Assembly: GCF_026891975.1 (NCBI RefSeq)
Contig: NZ_JAPTGB010000007.1
Location: 27,607-91,606, forward strand
DNA from: Methanocorpusculum petauri
GTDB taxonomy: Archaea > Halobacteriota > Methanomicrobia > Methanomicrobiales > Methanocorpusculaceae
Length of the DNA: 64,000 nt
Direction: 5' to 3'
The notes beneath the pieces are model-generated. The model had not been told where the DNA came from. It did no database searches and worked only from the letters and a program-made list of their open reading frames with translations. This document shows, piece after piece, positions 36,402 through 44,977 of the stretch; within the stretch, counting starts at the first letter, position 1; each line of letters begins with the position of its first letter. A program made the translations under genes and the position numbers.

Positions 36402-37336
36402 TTCTTGTTCCGGTTACCTACAAGGGAGGCGTGTACCGGCTTGATGAGGTTGTTGACTACATTGAGGATCTCGGCGGCTACATTGTGCAGCGGCATAACA
36501 TTGCAAATGAGGTTGTGCTGCAGGTGCTGATGCCGCAGGACGACATTGAAGGACTGAAGGAGTTCTCCCGTCCGCTCGCGGGCGAGGTCCAGACCTCGCC
36601 GCTGGTGGGAACAGAGATTGCCGTGGTGATCCCGAGTCTTGAAATTCATCACCTGCCGCACTCGGCCTGTGATGTTGCGGAGTATCTGCGCAGTCACGGC
36701 TCAAAGTCAAACATTCTCGGTATGGCCAGAGGATTTGGCAAACGCATCTCGCAGATCAATGACGAGGAGCGCGATCTGATCAATGAGCATGATCTGGCAA
36801 TCTATGTGCTCGGCAATTTTGCAAGCTGCATTGAGAAGAAGTTCCCGAAACTCCGCCGCGGCGTAACTGTCCCGATCATTCTGACCGGCGGTGCGTCCCG
36901 TGAACAGCTGGAGAAGCAGACCGATCCGCCGGTCGAAGGATATGTCGGCGGTCTCGGCCGGTTCATGCACCGGACGCAGACGGAGGCGGATATTCACCGG
37001 TTGGATCTGGTGATCGAGGAGGTAGAGCGGGTGATCTCCGAGAAGCGGAAAGAGTTGTCGCATGATCCGCTGTCGGTGTCGCCTGCACGGATTCAGGATA
37101 TGATCAAGCAGGAGATTCCGGAGATCGAGGATGTGTACTCGCCGTCGCCGATTGCGGTTCAGCTGACCGGTCTGCGGGTGAAGCTCGCGTATGAAGAGTA
37201 TGCCCAGCGCATCCGTGATCTGGTGATTGAGGGTGATATTACGGTTGGCGATGTGGCGGATGTGCTGCCGTCACGGATGCGCAATTATATTCTGATCCGA
37301 ATTCGTCCGCTTTCCGAGACAAATATTGTGGTGTAA
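36398..37336 (+). CDS. mmp7: Methanogenesis marker protein 7
   Basis: A 312-residue protein (LVPVTYKGGVYRLDEVVDYIEDLGG start). Cysteines in HSACDVAEYLRSHG and NFASCIEKKFPKLRRG are candidates for metal-cluster ligands. Mmp7 is a reported component of the MCR activation complex, which carries complex iron-sulfur clusters. It ends the marker gene set and is followed four bases later by an AhpD-like gene. Confidence 0.9.
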   Translation: MILVPVTYKGGVYRLDEVVDYIEDLGGYIVQRHNIANEVVLQVLMPQDDIEGLKEFSRPLAGEVQTSPLVGTEIAVVIPSLEIHHLPHSACDVAEYLRSHGSKSNILGMARGFGKRISQINDEERDLINEHDLAIYVLGNFASCIEKKFPKLRRGVTVPIILTGGASREQLEKQTDPPVEGYVGGLGRFMHRTQTEADIHRLDLVIEEVERVISEKRKELSHDPLSVSPARIQDMIKQEIPEIEDVYSPSPIAVQLTGLRVKLAYEEYAQRIRDLVIEGDITVGDVADVLPSRMRNYILIRIRPLSETNIVV

Positions 37337-37340
37337 ATTC

Positions 37341-37802
37341 ATGGTTGAGTTTGATCTGGATTTTCAGGAAGCCATTCGCGAGGTTGAGGCGAAGGGTGCA
37401 ACAGCAACAGCAGCGGACTGGCTGACCCGTGTTGAGGAGGAGTACGGAACAGCTCCGTTAATTTACAAAAAACTTGAGGACTGCCCCGAGGCGCTGATCT
37501 CACATCTTCTCTACAAGAATGCGGTGAATCAGATGAGCACTCTGGAACCGAGGGTGATCGAGCTGATCAGCCTTGCGGTGGGGGCGGCACTCCGCTGTGA
37601 TCACTGTACGGCGTATCACATGCAGGTGGCACAAAAGATGGGCATCCCCAAAGAGGAGATTCTGGAGGCGGTACTGGTTGCAGGACTTCTTGCAAACTCT
37701 TCGGTTCTGGCAAATGCCTATCGTGTGATTCCTGATGCAGCAAAAGAGCCGTGCGGGGCGAGTTGTTCGATTGCCGGGGTTCCGGCAAAGAAGGAAGAGT
37801 AA
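37341..37802 (+). CDS. Carboxymuconolactone decarboxylase / AhpD-like protein
   Basis: The ATG at 37341, just past the marker 7 stop, gives 153 residues. The core LEPRVIELISLAVGAALRCDHCTAYHMQVAQKMG contains the AhpD redox motif (E...CxxC...H). AhpD-type proteins act as disulfide reductants for peroxidases. A C-terminal CGASC pair adds two more cysteines. It is probably the last gene of the marker operon; a link to protection or redox care of MCR activation is inference. Confidence 0.85.
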   Translation: MVEFDLDFQEAIREVEAKGATATAADWLTRVEEEYGTAPLIYKKLEDCPEALISHLLYKNAVNQMSTLEPRVIELISLAVGAALRCDHCTAYHMQVAQKMGIPKEEILEAVLVAGLLANSSVLANAYRVIPDAAKEPCGASCSIAGVPAKKEE

Positions 37803-37874
37803 TCTTCCATCCGCAGGATTTTATATTTTCCTGCCAATCTATTTTTTAGTACATTTCAGGGAGAGGATGTGTTC

Positions 37875-40800
37875 ATGAGAAAATATGTGTTTGTGCTGAT
37901 CATTTTTGCGCTGCTTTTCGCAGTGGGAGCAGGGACTGCAGCTGATGAAGGCAGGACGACGGAAGATTTGTCTCCTGCAGAGATAACAACGGCATCGACG
38001 ACGAAAGCAACGACCGTGACGACAGCGGTAATGACAACGCCACCGACGACGGAAGCAACGACCGTGACGACAACGGTGATGACAACGCCACCGACGACGG
38101 AAGCAACGACCGTGACGACAACGGTGATGACAACGCCACCGACGACGGAAGCAACGACCATGCCGACAACGGTGATGACAACGCCACCGACGACGGAAAC
38201 AACGACCATGCCGACAACGGTGATGACAACGCCACCGGCGACGGAAGCAACGACCATGCCGACAACGGTGATGACAACGCCACCGGTGACGGAAGCAACG
38301 ACCATACCGACAACGATGATGACAACAGAACCGACAACGGAGGTAACCACAGTGCCGACCGCCGAAACACCAACGATGTCAACAACCACCGTTCCGACGC
38401 AGCAGCCAACAGAAACCGCGCGGGAGTCTGAACCCGGGGAGCAGAAATTTCCGGAACAGAAACAGTACGCCGAGGAGGGAAAATCATCTCTTCCGGAAAG
38501 TATAGAGGACATACATATCCTCTTCAAAAAACGGGAGACCATACCGGAACAAGTTCTTGAAAAGACTGCTACCAAAGCAGCTACATCAACCAATCCGGAA
38601 GAAGAAGAAACCCAGCCGGTATCCGAACCATCACCGCAGTACCTCTCCGGAGGGACTCCCGACCACTACCCCCTTACCAGTGGTGATGCCCGAACCGTGT
38701 ACCCCGGCAGCACCGCATTTGTCTATGAAAAGATCAAAATAAAAATCACCGAAACCACCTATGCAACCTCCCTCTCCTACATGAGCGGCTCGGCAAACCC
38801 GACTGCTCTCAACATCATTCCGGCGGATGCCAACGGTGTCATCAACCTTCTGGATGTCTCGGTCGGCGGATACACCGGTGCGTACCGTATCTATAACGGC
38901 AGTGAATGGACAGGTGGTTACCTCTACATCTGGCAGCCGGATCTCATCCTCCGTGCCGAGTATGCAGGCTCCACCGACTCCGTGGACGGAAAAGCCGTCA
39001 GCAAAAGCAGCAGTATCCACTACATCATCGACTCTCCCAAGGTAGGCCCGTCCGGCATCGGCGCAAAAGCGCAGATCATCATAACCACCCCTGTCGGCGG
39101 CCAGACCACCATGCTTGGCGCCGTCAGTCTCGCAGACATTGATATCAACTCCGTCCGCGTCACAACGCCTGACATCTCTCTTGCCGACTCCTCTCTGCGC
39201 GGCGGAACCTACACCTCCCGCGCAGAGTGGATAACGCCGCAGGTCTTTGCCAACTACGCAAAGAAATCCAACACCGTCACCTACTACCTCGGCAGCAGTA
39301 CCGGCATCACGCTTACCGCCGGCAGCGAAAGTGTTGTCAGGAGCAATCCGTTTACCGTCACGGTCAGCGGTCTGCCGAACACCCCCTACCTTATCAGTCT
39401 TGACGCGGGCCGCAGTCCGACCCCGCAGCTGATCGCGGGTCAGCCGGGTGTTGTCCGCGGATCGGAAGATCCGAAGGTCACCATCGGCGGCGGTGAAAAA
39501 TCCGTCCTGCGTCCCGACGGTGCGTCAGGCGATCCCAACTCATGGGGTGTTGTCACCACCGACGCCTCAGGAAAACGGGTGGTTCAGTACTCCACCAGTC
39601 CCGTAAACGGCAAACCGGTTGAGGAAGGATCCTATACCGTCCGGATCAACGACATTGTTGACTACGGAACAGCAGCCGGTAAAGGTAGTGATTATGACCG
39701 TGTCAGCATCAGAATAACCGTCGGCGGCATGAGCATGACCGCATCCGACTCCAAGAACACCTATTATCTCGGGGAAGAAATACGGCTCTCCGGAACCAAC
39801 ACCGACTCGGACACCACCTACCTCTTCCTCACCGGTCCGAACCTGAACTCCAACGGTGTCAGCCTTGCAACACTTGCATCCGGCGAACTCACCAAAGTCC
39901 CCGTCAGATCCGATCACACCTGGGAGTACCGGTGGGACACCAGCTCAACCGGCCTTGACACCGGAACCTACACCATCTACGCGGTCAGCACGATGAATGA
40001 CAAATCCCACCTCTCCGGTACCCAGTATGCAACCTACTCCGTGCAGCTGAAGCAGCCGGGTCTCAGCACCTCAGCATCATCGTTTGCCGCTGCCAAAGGG
40101 GACACGGTCCACATTACCGGAACCGTTACCGGCAGCCCGTCCTCGGTTGCGATCTTTATCTTCGGCTCCAATTACTATGAACGCAGAACTGTATCGGTGA
40201 ACGACGGCAAGTACGATTACAAGATGGCAATCCCGGAAAGCATGTCCGCAGGCGAGTACTTCGTGGTGGTTGAACATCCCATGAACGACGGCCGGTTCGG
40301 TGTACAGGAAATCCATCAGGACGGCAAAACAATTCTCGCGATGGTCGCTCCGGGCGGCGGAACCCAGAGTTCCTTTGTGGTGGACGGGGCCGGCAGGCTG
40401 CAGGGTTCGCAGGCAGCGAACGCTCTGGTGAAGATGCTTGCCTCCCCGTACATCGATGATCTCTACACCACGCTGACACTGACCGTGCAGACCCCATATA
40501 TCGGAATCGATCCGGTCGGAACCCGATACCTCGGGGAGTCGTTTGTCGTGTCCGGCAGAACAAATCTTGCGCCGCAGGATACACTGCTGGTCGAAGTTGT
40601 GCCTGTCTCCTTTGTTCCTTCCGGCAAAAATGATCCGGTGACATCCTACGGGACCTCAGGATCAGTTGCGATTGTGAAAAGTACTCCCGATAACGTATGG
40701 AGTTTTTCCGTGGACGGATCAAAACTTTCCGCCGACACCTATACCGTGAAGGTTTCGGGTGTTTCCGTCTCCACAAGTTCGTCAGCAACGTTTGACGTGG

Positions 40801-40967
40801 TGCCAAAGCCTACGGAGACGCCAACACCCGAGCCGACAGAAACAAATCCTGTGACCACGGTTCCCACAACAATTCCTCCAACACCAACCGAGTCACCGTC
40901 AGTTGTGTTCTGGTTCGCGGGACTGATCGTCTGCGGTGCGGCGATGCTTGGAACGCTGCGCAGATAA
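37875..40967 (+). CDS. DUF3821-type surface (S-layer-like) protein with Thr-rich stalk
   Basis: The ATG at 37875 follows GGGAGAGG and gives 1030 residues. Signal peptide ~1-22; a Thr/Pro/Glu low-complexity stalk (~35-190) coded by a 48-bp tandem repeat; a DUF3821-like domain (~275-480; YPGSTAFVYEKIKI, GGYTGAYRIY); several beta-sandwich repeats (~480-985); a second Pro/Thr linker; and a C-terminal membrane helix before GTLRR. The N- and C-terminal Thr-rich regions could be O-glycosylated. A surface-layer or adhesion role is inferred. Confidence 0.78.
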   Translation: MRKYVFVLIIFALLFAVGAGTAADEGRTTEDLSPAEITTASTTKATTVTTAVMTTPPTTEATTVTTTVMTTPPTTEATTVTTTVMTTPPTTEATTMPTTVMTTPPTTETTTMPTTVMTTPPATEATTMPTTVMTTPPVTEATTIPTTMMTTEPTTEVTTVPTAETPTMSTTTVPTQQPTETARESEPGEQKFPEQKQYAEEGKSSLPESIEDIHILFKKRETIPEQVLEKTATKAATSTNPEEEETQPVSEPSPQYLSGGTPDHYPLTSGDARTVYPGSTAFVYEKIKIKITETTYATSLSYMSGSANPTALNIIPADANGVINLLDVSVGGYTGAYRIYNGSEWTGGYLYIWQPDLILRAEYAGSTDSVDGKAVSKSSSIHYIIDSPKVGPSGIGAKAQIIITTPVGGQTTMLGAVSLADIDINSVRVTTPDISLADSSLRGGTYTSRAEWITPQVFANYAKKSNTVTYYLGSSTGITLTAGSESVVRSNPFTVTVSGLPNTPYLISLDAGRSPTPQLIAGQPGVVRGSEDPKVTIGGGEKSVLRPDGASGDPNSWGVVTTDASGKRVVQYSTSPVNGKPVEEGSYTVRINDIVDYGTAAGKGSDYDRVSIRITVGGMSMTASDSKNTYYLGEEIRLSGTNTDSDTTYLFLTGPNLNSNGVSLATLASGELTKVPVRSDHTWEYRWDTSSTGLDTGTYTIYAVSTMNDKSHLSGTQYATYSVQLKQPGLSTSASSFAAAKGDTVHITGTVTGSPSSVAIFIFGSNYYERRTVSVNDGKYDYKMAIPESMSAGEYFVVVEHPMNDGRFGVQEIHQDGKTILAMVAPGGGTQSSFVVDGAGRLQGSQAANALVKMLASPYIDDLYTTLTLTVQTPYIGIDPVGTRYLGESFVVSGRTNLAPQDTLLVEVVPVSFVPSGKNDPVTSYGTSGSVAIVKSTPDNVWSFSVDGSKLSADTYTVKVSGVSVSTSSSATFDVVPKPTETPTPEPTETNPVTTVPTTIPPTPTESPSVVFWFAGLIVCGAAMLGTLRR
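38007..38342 (+). repeat. 48-bp coding minisatellite, seven units
   Basis: Seven in-frame 48-base units begin at 38007, 38055, 38103, 38151, 38199, 38247 and 38295. Each encodes 16 residues of the type ATTVTTTVMTTPPTTE. Units 2 and 3 are identical in protein, unit 7 is the most diverged, and a degenerate partial unit follows. Such arrays change copy number by slippage. Confidence 0.9.
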
Positions 40968-40986
40968 AAAATAAAAAAATATTTTT
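40968..40986. terminator. AT-only convergent terminator
   Basis: An A/T-only stretch between the surface protein stop and the stop of the minus-strand sulfhydrylase presents runs of six or more T on each strand. It probably terminates both transcripts. Confidence 0.45.
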
Positions 40987-42261
40987 TCAGATCTTTTCAA
41001 GGGCGGCATCAAGGTCGGCGATGATGTCTGCGGCATTCTCCAAACCAATTGAGAGCCGGATGGTGTCGGGAGTTACCCCGGTTGCACGCTGTTCCTCTTC
41101 GGAGAGTTGCTGGTGTGTGGTTGAGGCCGGGTGGATGATGAGGGATTTTGCATCACCGATGTTTGCAAGAAGCGAGAAAAGTTTCACGCTGTTCTGTACG
41201 GTGACAGCTGCGTCGTATCCCCCCTTCACTCCAAAGGTGACGATGGGGCCGCCGGAGCCGCCGAAGTATCTGACGGCGTTTGCATGCGAGGGGTGATCGG
41301 CAAGTCCCGGATAGTTGACCCAGGCAACCTTGGGATGATTTTTGAGATGTTCGGCAACCGCAAGAGCATTCTCTGCATGCCTTCCAACTCGGAGATAGAG
41401 GGTTTCAAGACCGATGGAGGAAAGCCAGGCATGGAACGGACTGAGGGTTGCACCGATGTCCCGCATCAGGGAGACGCGGATACTGGTTGAGACGGTGGCA
41501 GGGCCGAAGGCTTTGTAGTGTACAAGACCGTGGTAGGCCGGGTCCGGCTCGGTGAACATGGGGAACCTGCCGTTGTCCCAGGGGAATCTGCCGCTCTCAA
41601 CGATGACGCCGGCAAGGGCGGTTCCGTGACCGTTGACATACTTTGTTGCGGACATGACCACAATATCTGCGCCGTGTTCGATCGGTCGTACTGTACCGAC
41701 GCCGACGGTGTTGTCAACGATGAAAGGGACACCTGCGTCATGGGCTATTTTTGCAACTGCTTCGAAGTCGGGAATGTCAAGCTTCGGATTTCCGATGGAC
41801 TCAAAATATACGGCCCGAGTCTTTTCGGTTATCGCCTCTTTTAACGCTGCAAGGCTGCCGGAGTTGACGAACCGGACGGTTCGCCCGAGGTTCGGAAGCG
41901 TATGGTGAAAGAGTTCGTATGTTCCGCCGTACAGATTGTCGGCGGAGACGATTTCATCCCCCGGACTGGTTACGGCGAGAACTGCGTAGCTGATGGCAGC
42001 CATTCCCGATGCGGTACTGATTGCAGCAGTTCCCCCTTCAAGTGCGGCAATTTTTTCTTCGAATGCGCTGTTGTTCGGGTTGGTGAGGCGGGTATAGATG
42101 TTGCCTTCCTCGGTGAGGCTGAAGCGTCCTGCTGCCTGCTCTGCATCACGGAAAACATAGGCCGTTGTCATGTAAATGGGTTCAGCGCGGGAGCCGGTTG
42201 CCGGGTCAGGTTTTTGTCCGGCATGTATTGCAAGGGTTTCTTTTTTGTAGGTATGTGTCAT
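40987..42261 (-). CDS. metY: O-acetylhomoserine sulfhydrylase (homocysteine synthase)
   Basis: The ATG at 42261, with AGGAG eight bases upstream, gives 424 residues; the GTG at 42270 lies inside that ribosome-binding site. This PLP enzyme of the Cys/Met-metabolism family makes homocysteine from O-acetylhomoserine and sulfide. Motifs: TTAYVFRDAEQAAGRF, YTRLTNPNNSAFEEKIAALEGG, and SATKYVNGHG with the PLP lysine. A perfect ATTCAC-N3-GTGAAT dyad lies at its predicted transcription start. The exact acyl substrate is inferred. Confidence 0.92.
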   Translation of the reverse strand: MTHTYKKETLAIHAGQKPDPATGSRAEPIYMTTAYVFRDAEQAAGRFSLTEEGNIYTRLTNPNNSAFEEKIAALEGGTAAISTASGMAAISYAVLAVTSPGDEIVSADNLYGGTYELFHHTLPNLGRTVRFVNSGSLAALKEAITEKTRAVYFESIGNPKLDIPDFEAVAKIAHDAGVPFIVDNTVGVGTVRPIEHGADIVVMSATKYVNGHGTALAGVIVESGRFPWDNGRFPMFTEPDPAYHGLVHYKAFGPATVSTSIRVSLMRDIGATLSPFHAWLSSIGLETLYLRVGRHAENALAVAEHLKNHPKVAWVNYPGLADHPSHANAVRYFGGSGGPIVTFGVKGGYDAAVTVQNSVKLFSLLANIGDAKSLIIHPASTTHQQLSEEEQRATGVTPDTIRLSIGLENAADIIADLDAALEKI

Positions 42262-42287
42262 TGGCAGCACTCCTGAATTTTTTCAAA

Positions 42288-42302
42288 ATTCACGGCGTGA
42301 AT
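42288..42302. promoter_or_regulatory. ATTCAC-N3-GTGAAT operator, metY promoter
   Basis: A perfect dyad ATTCACGGCGTGAAT lies 26 bases upstream of metY. It is ~24 bases downstream (minus strand) of a TATATA at 42323-42328, i.e. at the expected transcription start. The same dyad occurs at tRNA-Cys (42544-42572) and a variant at larE (46209-46223). Confidence 0.65.
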
Positions 42303-42322
42303 AGTCATTCTTCTTCTACCAA

Positions 42323-42328
42323 TATATA
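42323..42328 (-). promoter_or_regulatory. TATA box for metY
   Basis: TATATA in an AT-rich context on the minus strand, about 62 bases upstream of the metY ATG. Spacing to the dyad at 42288-42302 places the start of transcription inside that dyad. Confidence 0.5.
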
Positions 42329-42518
42329 GATTTTCGTTCTCATGGGATCTGGTGCCTGAATTCGCCTCATGTCGTTTTCATCGTGTTCACTGCTTCGCAG
42401 AATATCATACTGTTTTTCCCTGCCATATGCGATTTCAAAGAAGGTGTCGGAGATCTATTCGGAACGTAGTTTTTTTTCTTTTGAGATCTTCAGAAAAAGA
42501 TCATTTTCCAAATAAGTA

Positions 42519-42526
42519 TAAATAGA
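42519..42526 (+). promoter_or_regulatory. TATA box for the tRNA-Cys / SepCysS unit
   Basis: TATAAATA is a near-ideal archaeal TATA box. The start of transcription expected ~26 bases downstream (about 42549) falls within the palindrome 42544-42572. The 42303-42518 stretch upstream has no gene. Confidence 0.65.
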
Positions 42527-42543
42527 TAGGAGGACAATGAATA

Positions 42544-42572
42544 ATTCACAGTGTGAAATTCACACTGTGAAT
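42544..42572. promoter_or_regulatory. Double ATTCAC-N3-GTGAAT operator at the tRNA-Cys promoter
   Basis: Two dyads sharing one base, ATTCACAGTGTGAAA (42544-42558) and ATTCACACTGTGAAT (42558-42572), together form a 29-base palindrome with a single central A. It overlaps the predicted transcription start. A lone ATTCAC half-site is at 42595-42600, directly before the tRNA. As RNA it could also form a hairpin, but the match to the metY dyad favours a DNA operator. Confidence 0.7.
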
Positions 42573-42601
42573 TTACTGGCAGAGTTCCCTTGAGATTCAC
42601 G

Positions 42602-42673
42602 GCCAGGTTGGCAGAGTGGCTATGCGACTGCCTGCAGAGCAGTTCCACGCCTGTTCAATTCAGGCACCTGGCT
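42602..42673 (+). tRNA. tRNA-Cys (anticodon GCA)
   Basis: A full cloverleaf reads directly: acceptor GCCAGGT/ACCTGGC (7 bp), a short D stem GCA/TGC, anticodon stem ACTGC/GCAGT with loop CTGCAGA giving anticodon GCA at 34-36, a five-base variable loop, and T stem GCCTG/CAGGC with loop TTCAATT. The discriminator at 42673 is U, the cysteine identity base. CCA is not encoded and there is no intron. In this organism it is presumably charged with phosphoserine by SepRS and converted by SepCysS, encoded just downstream. Confidence 0.97.
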
Positions 42674-42788
42674 CTCTCCCTTTGGAGAACATATCAGAGA
42701 TTCACACTCACTCGTGAACTCAGAATAAGAAATCAGCCGCATTGTATCCATGCGGATTACCAAATGCCGGATATACAATGATGATATT

Positions 42789-42968
42789 ATGTCACAGAAA
42801 GCAATTGATGCAGTATTTGCCGGTTTGTTTTATCTCACCGACATCCGGACCATTCTTCGACGGACAGCGCCCCTGCATCAGCTGAAGGATGAAGAGAAGG
42901 CTACCGCCAGAAAAACAATTGATGCCGTACGAAAACAGCTCACTGTCCTTGAGGAGGAACTGCTGTGA
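42789..42968 (+). CDS. 59-residue helical protein coupled to SepCysS (SepCysE-N/SepCysSn-like candidate)
   Basis: From the ATG at 42789 the product is 59 residues, fully helical by inspection (AIDAVFAGLFYLTDIRTILRR, then KATARKTIDAVRKQLTVLEEEL), fit for two packed helices. Its stop overlaps the SepCysS GTG start by four bases and its 3' end supplies the GGAGG for SepCysS. In other methanogens a small N-terminal domain of SepCysE or an N-terminal extension of SepCysS bridges SepRS and SepCysS (from memory). This could be that module as a separate protein; identity is inference. Confidence 0.6.
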   Translation: MSQKAIDAVFAGLFYLTDIRTILRRTAPLHQLKDEEKATARKTIDAVRKQLTVLEEELL

Positions 42969-44149
42969 CGATGAAATGTGCTGCCGGCATTGAAACGCGG
43001 ATCGTGGACGAGTCCTCGATCAATCTCGATCCCATCCAGGCTGCGGGCAGACTGACGCCGGAAGCGATGAAAGCAGTAATTGCCTGGGGCGACGGTTACT
43101 CGGTCTGTGATCACTGTCACAAACCGTTTCGTCTGGACTATGTAACAAACCCTCCCATCGCAGACTTTCATTCTGATCTTTCAAAATGGCTCGGCATGGA
43201 TCAGTCGCAGGTGGTACCGGGTGCACGCAGGGCATTTCAGGAGGTGACCGGTGCTCTCGTCAGCAAAGGTGAGCCGGTAATGATGACCGGCATGGGACAC
43301 TACACCGCGTATCTGTCGGTTGAAGTGGTCAACGGAGTGGTCCGGGAAATTCCGCCGACCCCGGATCACCACATCACCGCCGACACTGCTGCCGAACGGA
43401 TCGAAGCGGTCATCCGGGAATTCGGCTACGCACCGAAACTGCTCTTCATCGATGCAGTGGACTTCATGTATGGAAACTTCCATGACGTGAAAGGTGTTGC
43501 AAAGGTTGCACACCAATACGACATTCCCGTGCTCTACAACGGTGTCTATACCGTCGGAGTCCTGCCGGTGAACGGAAAAGACCTTGGCGCTGACTTTGTT
43601 GTTGGTTCCGGCCATAAAAGCATGGCAGCCCCCGCACCATCAGGAGTTCTTGCCACGACCGATGAGTATGCCGACGTTGTCCTGCGGACGACAAAAATTT
43701 CCGGAGATGTTACCGGTCGTAAATTCGGCATCAAACAGGTGGGTATTCTCGGTTGTTCCCTCATGGGTGCTCCGATCGTCGGGCTGATCGCTTCATTCCC
43801 AGCGGTGAAGGAACGGGTGAAGCACTGGGACGAGGAGGTTGCCAATCACAGAATTGTGACTGATGCTCTCCTCTCCATTGAAGGAACAAAGATTGCCTCA
43901 GAGTTCCCGCGCCGCCACACACTCACCAGAATGGATACCTCCGCATCCTTTGATGTGGTTGCCCGGACACATAAAAAACGGGGCTTCTTTCTCTCAAGCG
44001 CCCTTGCAAAACGCGGCATCACCGGCATCATGCCCGGGGTGACAAAGCAGTGGAAGTTCAACACCTACGGCCTGAGTCGTGAACAGGTCGAGTATCTTGC
44101 CGGCGCGTTTGTGGATATTGCCGAAGAGAACGGCCTTCGCATTGCGTAA
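42965..44149 (+). CDS. pscS: O-phosphoseryl-tRNA:Cys-tRNA synthase SepCysS
   Basis: A 394-residue PLP enzyme that converts phosphoseryl-tRNA-Cys to cysteinyl-tRNA-Cys. The GTG at 42965 has GGAGG seven bases upstream; ATG 42971 is the alternative. The conserved cysteines of the persulfide/Fe-S site are in VCDHCHKPFRLDY (CxxC) and GILGCSLMGAPI, and the PLP lysine is in VVGSGHKSMAAPAPSG. DAVDFMYGNFHDVKGVAKVA is typical. It follows tRNA-Cys on one probable transcript, a striking substrate-enzyme linkage. Confidence 0.95.
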   Translation: MTMKCAAGIETRIVDESSINLDPIQAAGRLTPEAMKAVIAWGDGYSVCDHCHKPFRLDYVTNPPIADFHSDLSKWLGMDQSQVVPGARRAFQEVTGALVSKGEPVMMTGMGHYTAYLSVEVVNGVVREIPPTPDHHITADTAAERIEAVIREFGYAPKLLFIDAVDFMYGNFHDVKGVAKVAHQYDIPVLYNGVYTVGVLPVNGKDLGADFVVGSGHKSMAAPAPSGVLATTDEYADVVLRTTKISGDVTGRKFGIKQVGILGCSLMGAPIVGLIASFPAVKERVKHWDEEVANHRIVTDALLSIEGTKIASEFPRRHTLTRMDTSASFDVVARTHKKRGFFLSSALAKRGITGIMPGVTKQWKFNTYGLSREQVEYLAGAFVDIAEENGLRIA

Positions 44150-44157
44150 GGCCGTCG

Positions 44158-44928
44158 TCACGCTTTTTTCGTCAGACTTCCCAGGAAAAGATCTTCATCC
44201 GGCGCAATGGATTCAATCACCGCATTTTCCGAGAAAATGTACGGATATCCACGGACAAGCACCACCGGTACCCCTTCATCCGCCTCGCCCATCAGAAGCT
44301 CGGCGGTTGATGCAAGTGAGTCGGCAATTGCCCGGCGGGTCACCTGCAGTTCATGACCGAAGAGATCCAGCTTGCCGCGTTCATCGGTGATCGGAAGAAT
44401 GCCGGAACACCCGATCGCAACGCCGGAGACCCCGAGCCGCATCGCGTGTGTGCGCGAATCGATGATGATCACCGCAACCTCTTTGCCGGTACGTTCACGA
44501 ATTTCCTTTCGGATGCGTGCCGCACTCGCGTCCGCATCCTCCGGCAGACGGGTGACCCAGCCCTCCGGAGCGTTGGACTCGTCCACACCCGCGTTCGGTA
44601 GCACAAGATTTCCTCGTGCAGCAAGCAGAAATCCCGGAATGCCGCCGAGAATCTCATCGCTCTCTGCAATCACAATCTCAGCTATCCTTGGATCAAGATC
44701 ATATTTTTCTGCAAGTGCTATGGCGTTCCTGCCCGGAGTGATATCGGCAAGCCGGATGTTTCGTCCCTCGGTTGTGGATAAGGGCGACTCTGCAAAAAGC
44801 AGAATATCGCGGTTGCAGATTTTATCTGCATTTGTTTCGCCAACGGCTGCAATCACCCGTCCGACAATATCATCGCCCGGTGCAAGAAGGCCGGTAGCAA
44901 TCCCGTACACGGAAAAACCCGGATTCAT
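44158..44928 (-). CDS. cofE: Coenzyme F420-0:L-glutamate ligase CofE
   Basis: A 256-residue GTP-dependent ligase that adds the gamma-linked glutamates to F420-0. Family stretches: GRNAIALAEKYDLDPRIAE, NAGVDESNAPEGWVTRLP (metal site) and IIIDSRTHAMRLGVSGVAIGCSG. F420 is the hydride carrier of methanogenesis. The gene is convergent with SepCysS with only eight bases between stops. Confidence 0.94.
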   Translation of the reverse strand: MNPGFSVYGIATGLLAPGDDIVGRVIAAVGETNADKICNRDILLFAESPLSTTEGRNIRLADITPGRNAIALAEKYDLDPRIAEIVIAESDEILGGIPGFLLAARGNLVLPNAGVDESNAPEGWVTRLPEDADASAARIRKEIRERTGKEVAVIIIDSRTHAMRLGVSGVAIGCSGILPITDERGKLDLFGHELQVTRRAIADSLASTAELLMGEADEGVPVVLVRGYPYIFSENAVIESIAPDEDLFLGSLTKKA

Positions 44929-44977
44929 GTATGATCTATTGTGTTCTGTATCTCAAAAAACGTGATGGGAGATACAG

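Noticed and set aside
38007..38342. 48-bp tandem repeats as a CRISPR array
   Set aside because: Units are contiguous, in frame and lack spacers.
37900..38593. Long minus-strand frames rich in Ser/Val opposite the surface protein gene
   Set aside because: They are translations of the 48-bp repeat on the wrong strand; repeats without stops create such frames.
42544..42572. The 29-base palindrome as a transcription terminator or attenuator hairpin
   Set aside because: It lies at the predicted transcription start, has no T-run after it, and its dyad recurs at two other sulfur-gene promoters.
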